Below, piece after piece: positions 1 to 6,362 of a DNA stretch of 8,989 nt. Within the stretch, counting starts at the first letter, position 1. Every line of letters begins with the position of its first letter. The notes below the pieces were generated by a model. That model saw only the letters and a program-made list of their open reading frames with translations. It ran no database searches and had not been told where the DNA came from. The position numbers and the translations under genes are program-made. The DNA comes from an uncultured Rhodobacterales bacterium (GTDB lineage Bacteria > Pseudomonadota > Alphaproteobacteria > Rhodobacterales > Rhodobacteraceae), in the NCBI GenBank assembly GCA_937901055.1, contig CALCGO010000484.1, positions 1 through 8,989 of the forward strand. Direction: 5' to 3'.

Positions 1-362
1 TTATTGCCCTCGCCATCCACGGCGACGAAGACGAATTTGGCTTCAGTCACCTTCAAACGGATACCCTCTGGCAGTCGCGTAATCCACGCTTCGACACCAA
101 CATGCATCGATGTTGTGCCTTCCTTCAAAAGTTCCGAATAAATCGTCACCAGATCGCCAACATGTACAGGCCTGTGGAATGTCATTGCATTCACAGCCAC
201 AGTCGCGACTTTCCCGTTTGAACGCGTCCGCGCCACAACCGAGGCTCCCAGATCCATCTGCGCCATCAACCAGCCGCCGAAAATATCGCCATTGGCGTTT
301 GTATCGGCTGGCATCGCGATAGTTTGCAACGCCAGATTACCCTTAGGTTTTTCTTCACTCAT
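1..362 (-). CDS. yciA: YciA-type acyl-CoA thioesterase (3' end cut by window edge)
   Basis: A hotdog-fold thioesterase that hydrolyses acyl-CoA to free acid and CoA in the cytoplasm. The reverse strand reads open from ATG (362-360) for 120 codons to the left edge. The YciA family is about 130 residues, so only a short C-terminal tail is missing; the last partial codon (AA-) cannot be a stop. The family signature NANGDIFGGWLMAQMD lies at residues 22-37, and its final Asp (D37) aligns with the residue regarded as catalytic in YciA. A later stretch, AVNAMTFHRPVHVGDLVTIY, is also typical of the family. The ATG overlaps the stop of the upstream permease gene (ATGA), so the two are probably translationally coupled. 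It may simply share a transcript with the exporter gene; a role in polysaccharide biology is not shown. The family call is secure, the physiological substrate unknown. Confidence 0.93.
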   Translation of the reverse strand, partial: MSEEKPKGNLALQTIAMPADTNANGDIFGGWLMAQMDLGASVVARTRSNGKVATVAVNAMTFHRPVHVGDLVTIYSELLKEGTTSMHVGVEAWITRLPEGIRLKVTEAKFVFVAVDGEGN

Positions 363-1189
363 AATTTGGACCTTTTACCCCAGCTTTGACTCATATTCTT
401 ACGGAGCCAGAATTCAATCATCATGGCGATCATGACCAGCGTCAACGACAAATAGACAGGATACCCCATGTTTGTGTGATGCGGAAAATAGTTAACAAAT
501 GCGTGGCCGCGCGCCTGGTCAATAGTGTGAAACAACGGGTTCCAGTCAAACCAGGTAATCATCGCTGCGGACATGTAATTTGCCGGCAACATTTTGCCGC
601 TGGTTATCATATTTGCGCGGCGGTACATCAATGCAACCATCGGAATGAACTTCGGCGCAAATGGCGAAAGGACCCCAAACATCAGGCCAATTGCAATGCC
701 GCTGGCCCAAGCCATGAAGAACGGGAATATTAGGCCAGCAGGATTATAAAACTCCAACCCGCCGCGCAAGATATGCACAACAAGCAAAATTATCGCGAAG
801 CCCAATACCTGCAAATACAGCCCAGAAAGAACAGATGCCAATACGTTCAACAACGAGCTGATCGGTGTATGCAACGTAAGGCCACCGACGGGTGTAACGG
901 CGCCCATCGCCGATGAAACGGCCTTGTTGTGAGTCAAAAATAGGAAAATTCCAGTAAGAAGAAAGATAACAAAATCGCCCCGAATGGCGGCTGTCCTCAT
1001 CCCGATTACGGTGAAAAGAGCGAAAAATATTGCCAGCATTATTAAGCTTTGAAGTATAGAAATGCCCAATCCGAGAGTCGCATTCCCACTCGATTTTCGG
1101 GCGCTTCTGACAATCGAATGAAACAGCAATTCCATAAACGACATGCTTGCGCCGAATAAAGTTCTGTTAACCCTGGTCCTAACTTCCAT
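359..1189 (-). CDS. ABC-2 family polysaccharide export permease (KpsM-like)
   Basis: Inner-membrane subunit of an ABC exporter of the capsule/O-antigen type; it would pair with a KpsT-like ATPase that is not in the window. With the ATG at 1189 the protein has 276 residues, usual for this family. It has a basic N-terminus and about six hydrophobic segments at roughly 39-64, 72-92, 111-140, 149-176, 180-198 and 238-263. The segment WFDWNPLFHTIDQARGHAF before the last membrane span matches the conserved W-NP-H-ID-R region of polysaccharide permeases. A longer reading would begin at TTG 1195, but AGGGA (1196-1200) abuts that TTG and sits 6 nt before the ATG, so I prefer the ATG. The stop overlaps the yciA start by ATGA. 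Transcription diverges from cysQ. The substrate could be capsule, O-antigen or another glycan. Confidence 0.88.
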   Translation of the reverse strand: MEVRTRVNRTLFGASMSFMELLFHSIVRSARKSSGNATLGLGISILQSLIMLAIFFALFTVIGMRTAAIRGDFVIFLLTGIFLFLTHNKAVSSAMGAVTPVGGLTLHTPISSLLNVLASVLSGLYLQVLGFAIILLVVHILRGGLEFYNPAGLIFPFFMAWASGIAIGLMFGVLSPFAPKFIPMVALMYRRANMITSGKMLPANYMSAAMITWFDWNPLFHTIDQARGHAFVNYFPHHTNMGYPVYLSLTLVMIAMMIEFWLRKNMSQSWGKRSKL

Positions 1190-1195
1190 TAACAA

Positions 1196-1200
1196 TCCCT
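1196..1200 (-). promoter_or_regulatory. Ribosome binding site deciding the permease start
   Basis: The minus strand reads AGGGA directly before TTG TTA ATG. Spacing is 0 nt to the TTG (1195) but 6 nt to the ATG (1189), which favours the ATG and a protein two residues shorter. Confidence 0.6.
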
Positions 1201-1294
1201 TGGCTTGTCTGAAAACACGCCTTGCCCAAATCCGTCACTTACGTGCATATAGCCTTACCATTATCCACAGAGCATATGCAAAAGGCTTTAACAA
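1201..1294. promoter_or_regulatory. Divergent intergenic region between permease and cysQ
   Basis: About 105 bp separate the two divergent start codons, so promoters for both directions should lie here. Toward cysQ a weak sigma-70-like pair is TTGCCC (1222-1227) and CATATA (1246-1251), 18 bp apart; nothing convincing stands out toward the permease. Two short inverted repeats are present: TGCATAT (1244-1250) with ATATGCA (1274-1280), and AGCCTT (1251-1256) with AAGGCT (1282-1287). The second overlaps the cysQ ribosome binding site. These could be an operator or alternative RNA hairpins, or chance. Confidence 0.35.
1281..1285 (+). promoter_or_regulatory. Probable cysQ ribosome binding site
   Basis: AAAGG lies 9 nt before the ATG at 1295. 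It is a modest Shine-Dalgarno match and supports that start. Confidence 0.45.
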
Positions 1295-2092
1295 ATGCCA
1301 AACACCACTATTGTTTCTGAAATTCGCCGTCTTTCAATTCTTGCTGGCACCGAGATCATGAAGATCTACGAAGGTGACGATTTCGACGTGAAGTTGAAAT
1401 CCGACGACAGCCCTGTAACCGCCGCCGACGAGGCCGCCGATGCGTTGATATTCGCAGGCCTGCGTGCCGCTTTCCCCGATATCGAGATCGTTACTGAAGA
1501 ACAGACCGATAGTCACAACGTCTCCGCCAACCGGTTTTTTATCGTCGACCCGCTGGATGGCACCAAGGAATTCGTTCATCGTCGTGGGGACTTCACCGTT
1601 AACATCGCGTTAATCGAAAACGGAACCCCCGTGCTTGGCGTCGTTTATGCCCCCGCGCGTAAGCGTTTGTTTTACACACAAGCCAATGGACAAACGGTTG
1701 AGGAGCTCGGCAACTTCGACGCGGATGTAGTCGGCGAAACCAAACATATCTCGGTGAAGAAGCCCGATAACGCTTCGTTAACTGTTGTGGCCTCTAAATC
1801 TCATCGTGACCAAGCGACCGACGATTACATTGGTAAATACAACGTTAACGCCTTTCAAAGCGCCGGGTCTTCGCTGAAGTTCTGTCTGGTTGCAGCCGGT
1901 GAAGCCGATCTTTACCCGCGACTTGGGCGGACTATGGAGTGGGACACGGCGGCCGGCCATGCCGTTTTGCTTGGCGCGGGTGGCGATGTTGTGCGGTTTG
2001 ACGGTCACACACCGTTAACCTACGGCAAGCCGATTTACGAAAACCCGTTTTTCATCGCCTACGCACCCGGCGTTGATTTGGTACGAGGCTGA
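1295..2092 (+). CDS. cysQ: 3'(2'),5'-bisphosphate nucleotidase CysQ
   Basis: An inositol-monophosphatase-superfamily enzyme that converts 3'-phosphoadenosine 5'-phosphate (PAP) to AMP and phosphate, relieving PAP inhibition and recycling the by-product of PAPS-dependent sulfation. The 265 residues match the family length. Metal-binding and catalytic signatures are intact: SPVTAADEAAD (39-49), TEEQ (67-70), DPLDGTKEF (85-93), the GDFTVNIAL strand (98-106), GVVYAPA (115-121), SAGSSLKF (189-196) and WDTAAGH (216-222), with D85, D88 and D217 as expected metal ligands. The gene leads the plus-strand run and its TGA is followed on the very next base by the kdsB ATG, so coupling is likely. The context suggests either a sulfated polysaccharide or a phosphatase recruited to sugar metabolism. 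The family call is strong; the role in this locus is inferred. Confidence 0.95.
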   Translation: MPNTTIVSEIRRLSILAGTEIMKIYEGDDFDVKLKSDDSPVTAADEAADALIFAGLRAAFPDIEIVTEEQTDSHNVSANRFFIVDPLDGTKEFVHRRGDFTVNIALIENGTPVLGVVYAPARKRLFYTQANGQTVEELGNFDADVVGETKHISVKKPDNASLTVVASKSHRDQATDDYIGKYNVNAFQSAGSSLKFCLVAAGEADLYPRLGRTMEWDTAAGHAVLLGAGGDVVRFDGHTPLTYGKPIYENPFFIAYAPGVDLVRG

Positions 2093-2887
2093 ATGGCTGT
2101 ACTGCTTGTAATACCGGCACGCTACGCCTCTGGCCGGTTTCCGGGCAAGGCGCTGGCCGAGTTGCGCGGTGTTCATGGGCAGTCTCGCAGCTTGATTCAG
2201 CGCACGTGGGAGGCGGCCCAGCAGGTCAAAAGTGCGGACCGCGTTGTAATCGCGACAGACGACATCCGCATTAAAGACGTTGCTGAGGAGTTTGGTGCCG
2301 AGGTCATAATGACCTCCTCAAGTTGCAGGAACGGAACGGAACGCTGCGCCGAAGCCCTCACACAGTTCGACGGATTTGACGTTGTCGTTAACCTTCAGGG
2401 TGATGCCCCGCTGACACCACCATGGTTCATCGACGATGTGGTTGCCGCAATGAAGGATCCGGAGGTTGCCATGGCCACACCAGTATTGCGCTGTGATGCA
2501 ACGGCATTAAACGGGTTTCAAGAAGACCGCGAAAACGGCCGCGTAGGCGGGACAACGGCGGTGTTTGATGTTTCCGGCAGGGCCCTCTACTTTTCCAAAG
2601 AAGTGTTGCCTTACACAGGACGGCGATTTGAGCCGCACGAAGATGTGCCGGTTTTCCACCACGTCGGCGTCTATGCCTACCGCGCTTCTGTTTTGGGTTT
2701 GTATGCGGGATGGAGCGAGGGAAAGCTGGAACACTGGGAAGGCTTAGAACAGCTGCGTTTCATGGAAAACAACGTCCCCGTGCAATGTGTGAAAGTTGAC
2801 GCCAAAGGCAAAGCCTTCTGGGAGTTGAACAACCCTGTCGATATCGCCCGCATCGAAAAAATCCTTAGCGAACAAGGAATGGCATGA
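2093..2887 (+). CDS. kdsB: CMP-Kdo synthetase-like cytidylyltransferase (KdsB family, variant)
   Basis: KdsB joins Kdo to CMP from CTP, giving the donor for Kdo transferases of lipopolysaccharide or capsule linkers. The 264-residue protein (E. coli KdsB has about 250) shows IPARYASGRFPGKAL (7-21), ATDD (54-57), NGTERCAEA (80-88), VNLQGDAPL (99-107), HHVGVYAYR (189-197) and LEQLR (218-222). Two signatures differ from textbook KdsB: QGDEP reads QGDAP, and the late VDTPED metal-site motif reads LNNPVD (245-250), putting Asn where the second magnesium-binding Asp is expected. The first metal Asp (D104) is kept. This resembles a subfamily I associate with Rhodobacterales, so it is probably functional, but the substrate could be Kdo or a related ulosonate such as 8-amino-Kdo. 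It abuts cysQ and overlaps the next gene by ATGA. Confidence 0.85.
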   Translation: MAVLLVIPARYASGRFPGKALAELRGVHGQSRSLIQRTWEAAQQVKSADRVVIATDDIRIKDVAEEFGAEVIMTSSSCRNGTERCAEALTQFDGFDVVVNLQGDAPLTPPWFIDDVVAAMKDPEVAMATPVLRCDATALNGFQEDRENGRVGGTTAVFDVSGRALYFSKEVLPYTGRRFEPHEDVPVFHHVGVYAYRASVLGLYAGWSEGKLEHWEGLEQLRFMENNVPVQCVKVDAKGKAFWELNNPVDIARIEKILSEQGMA

Positions 2888-4122
2888 AGGCCGCGCCCGT
2901 CAGCCTAATTATCGTCAGCCAGAAGCGGCCCGACCACCTGTCAAGATTGCTGCAAAGCCTTCGCCATCAAACGCACGATGATTTCGAAGTGATCATAGTT
3001 GCCGACACGATATCCGGGTCTTTCATTAATCATGTCAAATATATCCCCTTCACCGACACCAATATCTCTGCTGCCAGAAACGCCGGTTTGGCCATTGCGG
3101 CAGGGGACATCATCGCGTTTTGTGATGATGATGCCATCCCCGATCCACCTTGGTTGGAACGGCTGATTTCACCTTTCGTTAACCCGGAGATCGGTGCGAC
3201 AACCGGATTTACCCGTGGCCGTAACGGGATCAGCCGCCAATGGGGGGCGATGCGCTTTGACCGACAAGGGCGGGACCACCCGTTTGAGATTGATGAAACG
3301 CAACCGCTCATGGCCTTCGAACCCACGCGCGACATGCCCATCAAGCTAATCGGCACAAATATGGCATTTCGCAAATCTTCGCTGTTGGAAATCGGCGGAT
3401 TCGACGAAAACTTCCGGTTCTTCCTCGACGAAACCGATGCGAAGTTACGGCTGGATCAAGCGGGATGGAAAACCGCTGTTGTCCCGCGCGCACAAGTCCA
3501 CCACCACTATGCCGCAAGTGACCGGCGCACTGAAAACCGTGTCCCGACCGACTTGTTCGAGGTTGGTGCAAGCAAAGCTTATTTCTGCAAGACCCACACG
3601 ACCGATGACGACAGCCAAGCCCTCAGAGACTTTACAAACGAACAGCTAATCCGCCTGACGGTTTTGGTAGAGCAGCACAAACTCAGACGCCGCGACGTTA
3701 CTCCGCTGATGGAAACCCTCGGGGACGGCATGACGGTAGGTTTGAGGCGGGAAGTAAAATCGCCCGACATAGCAGCTCAGCCTTCTGAATTTCGGCGCTT
3801 TGGTACAAATAGTGCCGAGCATATAGTCCTGTGTGTTGGCCCCCGCGATGCGGCATGGATGAATAAAACCGCTCGTGAACTGGTTGCTGCTGGCAAATGT
3901 GTCAGTGTCGTGCAGCTATTACCCTCCCCTCGATACTTTCAGGTTAGGTATGACGAAGGGTATTGGATTCATCGAGGTGGCATGTTCGGCAGATCAATAC
4001 GCTCTCAGCCGTTAATACAGTTTTTCAGCTTGCAAAGGCGATTCAATAAAGAGGTTAACCGAATTTCAACTCTTCATTCTGTAGACAAAATACTGACCAA
4101 ATCCGGTCGCAAAATACGTTAA
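2884..4122 (+). CDS. GT2 glycosyltransferase with an extra C-terminal domain
   Basis: A cytoplasmic or membrane-associated sugar transferase; donor and acceptor cannot be told. Residues 1 to about 235 form a GT-A fold of family 2: nucleotide-binding start VSLIIVSQKRPDHLSRLLQS (6-25), ISAARNAGL (61-69), the DXD-type metal motif CDDDAIP (80-86), GTNMAFRKSSLLEIGGFDE (157-175) and the ETDAKLRL acidic motif (183-190). From about 290 to 380 comes a different segment, with HIVLCVGPRDAAWMNKTARE, SVVQLLPSP and YDEGYWIHRGG, which resembles the N-terminal Rossmann strand and loop of GT4 enzymes but stops at 412 residues without the GT4 nucleotide-binding half. The start overlaps the kdsB stop (ATGA). 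The 3' end is AT-richer than the rest. There is no transmembrane segment or signal peptide. Confidence 0.87.
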   Translation: MKAAPVSLIIVSQKRPDHLSRLLQSLRHQTHDDFEVIIVADTISGSFINHVKYIPFTDTNISAARNAGLAIAAGDIIAFCDDDAIPDPPWLERLISPFVNPEIGATTGFTRGRNGISRQWGAMRFDRQGRDHPFEIDETQPLMAFEPTRDMPIKLIGTNMAFRKSSLLEIGGFDENFRFFLDETDAKLRLDQAGWKTAVVPRAQVHHHYAASDRRTENRVPTDLFEVGASKAYFCKTHTTDDDSQALRDFTNEQLIRLTVLVEQHKLRRRDVTPLMETLGDGMTVGLRREVKSPDIAAQPSEFRRFGTNSAEHIVLCVGPRDAAWMNKTARELVAAGKCVSVVQLLPSPRYFQVRYDEGYWIHRGGMFGRSIRSQPLIQFFSLQRRFNKEVNRISTLHSVDKILTKSGRKIR

Positions 4123-4221
4123 TATAGTGTACTTAAACAAATAGTATCTTTATGATTGGCTACAATTCCACACACCATTTAACTACGGCTAACAACTTAT
4201 TAAATTCGGACGACATTCACT
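4123..4221 (+). promoter_or_regulatory. AT-rich gap before galU, possible internal promoter
   Basis: This is the only sizeable break in the plus-strand run, so galU and the genes after it may have their own promoter. A weak sigma-70-like pair is TTGGCT (4156-4161) with TTTAAC (4178-4183), 16 bp apart. TTAA-type half-sites recur at about helical spacing: TTAA 4179, CTAA 4189, TTAA 4200. No strong hairpin with a T-run was found, so a terminator for the upstream genes is not supported. Confidence 0.35.
4189..4203. promoter_or_regulatory. CtrA-box-like site upstream of galU
   Basis: CTAA-N7-TTAA is one base from the TTAA-N7-TTAA consensus of the alphaproteobacterial cell-cycle and motility regulator CtrA. 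It ends 18 nt before the galU GTG. An additional TTAAC half-site lies at 4179-4183. It would overlap or follow a promoter, so repression is as possible as activation. This is pattern matching only. Confidence 0.3.
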
Positions 4222-5103
4222 GTGAGACGCAAAGTAACTAAAGCTATTTTCCCTGTCGCTGGCCTCGGCACTCGATTCCTGCCAGCCACAAAGTCCATCC
4301 CTAAAGAAATCATGACGCTGGTTGATCGCCCACTGATACAATACGCGATTGACGAGGCACGAGCCGCCGGCATCAAGGAATTCATCTTCGTGACCGCCAA
4401 AGGTAAGGGCGCACTAGAAGACTATTTCGATGGTGCGCCTGAATTGGAAAAAACACTTCGCAAGAAGGGTAAAACGGAGCTTTTGAAAGAGCTTCGCGCC
4501 ACGGACATGGACAGCGGCGCCATCGCCTACATCCGCCAGCGCGAGGCGCTTGGCCTCGGCCACGCGGTTTGGTGTGCGCGTCGTTTGATTTCTAACGAAC
4601 CCTTCGCAGTTCTCCTTCCCGATGATGTGATCTCGTCCACAACTCCTTGCCTGAAACAAATGATTGAACAATATACCGAAACCGGCGGAAACATGGTCGC
4701 TGCGATGGAAGTAAAACCGGAAGAGGTGTCGTCGTACGGCATCCTTTCAGTGACCGAGACAAACGGGCGGTTGTTAAGCGTCGATGACATGGCGGAAAAA
4801 CCTGCACTAGAGGATGCACCATCCAGATGTGCTGCGATTGGCCGTTACATTCTGGAGCCGTCGATCATGAACCGCCTAAGAGACTTGAAGCAAGGCAATG
4901 GCAACGAGATCCAGTTGACTGACGCGATCGCTCAAGAAGCGCGTGATGGCGGCAAGGTTTACGGGTACACTTTCGAAGGGCAGCGGTATGATTGCGGATC
5001 AAAGGCAGGGTATCTGAAAGCAACGGTTGCCTTTGCGCTAAAACGCGACGACCTGAAAGCCGATCTAGCGGAATTCATCAAACAAACAGCCGCCAAACTA
5101 TAG
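4222..5103 (+). CDS. galU: UTP-glucose-1-phosphate uridylyltransferase
   Basis: Makes UDP-glucose from UTP and glucose-1-phosphate, the precursor for glucose, galactose and glucuronic acid residues in surface glycans. The 293-residue protein has the usual length and nearly consensus motifs: FPVAGLGTRFLPATKSIPKE (10-29) for nucleotide and catalytic Lys contacts, LLPDD (131-135), YGILSV, the EKP motif (192-194), NGNEIQLTDAI (226-236) and YDCGSKAGYLKA (256-267). The start is GTG; a stop (TAA 4201-4203) lies seven codons upstream and no ATG fits, while the N-terminus MRRKVTKAIFPVAG matches other alphaproteobacterial GalU proteins. The Shine-Dalgarno is poor (CGGA, 11 nt away), suggesting modest translation. 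It follows a 99-bp gap, so it may be independently transcribed. The next gene begins 7 nt after its stop. Confidence 0.96.
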   Translation: MRRKVTKAIFPVAGLGTRFLPATKSIPKEIMTLVDRPLIQYAIDEARAAGIKEFIFVTAKGKGALEDYFDGAPELEKTLRKKGKTELLKELRATDMDSGAIAYIRQREALGLGHAVWCARRLISNEPFAVLLPDDVISSTTPCLKQMIEQYTETGGNMVAAMEVKPEEVSSYGILSVTETNGRLLSVDDMAEKPALEDAPSRCAAIGRYILEPSIMNRLRDLKQGNGNEIQLTDAIAQEARDGGKVYGYTFEGQRYDCGSKAGYLKATVAFALKRDDLKADLAEFIKQTAAKL

Positions 5104-5110
5104 TCTCGTC

Positions 5111-6343
5111 ATGACACAAAATGGCGGCGCACCAACTGTTGTTCTTGATATTTCGCGAACGCTATCGGGGGCTCATCAAGGGTTTTTAACCGGCATAGAT
5201 CGTGTGGAGCGCGCCTATCTTGAACACTTTCTGGACTCCCCGCGCTCGGTACTGTTCCTTGCCCGCTTCAAAGGGCAATACGCACTATTAAACCAAAAAG
5301 CGATGCGAGAGCTATATACACTTATCCAACAAAATGGATCGTGGGATAAGCTTGGACTTGCTGCTTTGCTTAGCCGTCGAAAACGCCACCGAGCGATCCA
5401 GATACGAAAAACCGTCCGACGCCTCGCCGTTTCATGGCCGCTTCTTGGGCGCGGGTTGAAAGCACATGCTCCGACCGGATTTATTTATCTCAACGTTGGG
5501 CATGACAAGCTATGGCCCAGTCTTTGGCCGAAACTAAGGCGCAGCGGAGCAACCAAGATCGTCGCTATGGTCCACGACCTGATCCCCATAGACTTCCCAG
5601 AGTTTACTGCCCCCAAGACCACGGCCGATTTCAGTATGCAGATGCAGGCGCTGACCCAGCATGCCGACTTCTTCATATATAATTCAGCCGACACGGAACA
5701 GCGCATGCAGCATTGGCTAGAAAAATGGGGGGCATCCGTCGATGGGCGCGCTGTTCTGTTGGGAACAGACCCACTTCCGGTCACCAACGATCCGCCGCCC
5801 TCTGCCACCCCGTATTTCGTCTGCTTAAGTACGATTGAGCCACGTAAAAATCACAAGCTTTTATTAGATGTCTGGACCGAATTCCATGACACGCTCCCGC
5901 AAAGTGAAATCCCTCACTTGCATATCGTTGGCCGACGCGGTTGGATGAATGAAGAGGTTTTCAAGACACTGGATACGGCTCCTTTCATGGGGAAAACTGT
6001 TTTTGAACATAATCGAATGCCAGACGAACAGCTTGGACCATTAATGAAGGGCGCAAGGGCGCTGTTGTTCCCGTCGTTCACGGAGGGGTTCGGATATCCT
6101 CTAGTTGAATCTCTTCAAATGCAGGTACCGGTTATATGTTCAAACTTGCCTTGTTTTCACGAGATTGCGGGCGATGCGCCCGTATACATTGACATCAAAA
6201 GTCAGCAGAAGTGGGCAGAAAAAATACGCGAGATTGCGACCTCTGACAGCATTTCTAACGGCTTGGCAGAAAAAACACCCGAGCTGCCAAAATGGACCGC
6301 GCATTTTCATAATATTGACACTATTTTGACCAATATAGGCTAA
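5111..6343 (+). CDS. GT4-type (GT-B fold) glycosyltransferase
   Basis: Retaining glycosyltransferase expected to add one sugar during polysaccharide or oligosaccharide assembly. The 410 residues follow the GT4 plan: an N-terminal acceptor-binding half with LDISRTLSGAHQGFLTGIDR (12-31) and AMVHDLIPIDFPEF (152-165), then the donor-binding half with STIEPRKNH (240-248), HIVGRRGW, and the EX7E motif EGFGYPLVE with E325 and E333, followed by VPVICSNLPCFHEIAGDAPVY. There is no signal peptide or membrane span. A basic stretch, RRKRHRAIQIRKTVRR (about 89-104), could favour membrane contact. The start ATG is 7 nt after galU with no clear Shine-Dalgarno, so translation may depend on galU. Motifs are complete and give no sign of decay; the donor is unknown (mannosyl- and glucosyltransferases share these motifs). 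Confidence 0.9.
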   Translation: MTQNGGAPTVVLDISRTLSGAHQGFLTGIDRVERAYLEHFLDSPRSVLFLARFKGQYALLNQKAMRELYTLIQQNGSWDKLGLAALLSRRKRHRAIQIRKTVRRLAVSWPLLGRGLKAHAPTGFIYLNVGHDKLWPSLWPKLRRSGATKIVAMVHDLIPIDFPEFTAPKTTADFSMQMQALTQHADFFIYNSADTEQRMQHWLEKWGASVDGRAVLLGTDPLPVTNDPPPSATPYFVCLSTIEPRKNHKLLLDVWTEFHDTLPQSEIPHLHIVGRRGWMNEEVFKTLDTAPFMGKTVFEHNRMPDEQLGPLMKGARALLFPSFTEGFGYPLVESLQMQVPVICSNLPCFHEIAGDAPVYIDIKSQQKWAEKIREIATSDSISNGLAEKTPELPKWTAHFHNIDTILTNIG

Positions 6344-6362
6344 AACTTTTGTATGGTAACGA

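Noticed and set aside
386..733. Plus-strand 115-codon open frame opposite the permease gene
   Set aside because: It lies wholly within a clear membrane-protein gene on the other strand, its product has low-complexity His/Arg/Cys-rich character, and it has no recognisable motif.
1190..1195. TTG start for the permease giving a product two residues longer
   Set aside because: AGGGA touches the TTG directly, leaving no spacing, while it is well placed (6 nt) for the ATG at 1189.
4123..4128. TATAGT as a -10 box for galU
   Set aside because: It resembles a -10 element but no acceptable -35 element sits 16-18 bp upstream, and it is almost 100 bp from the gene.
4123..4160. Possible rho-independent terminator after the first GT2 gene
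   Set aside because: The sequence is AT-rich but I find no stable GC-rich stem followed by a T-run.
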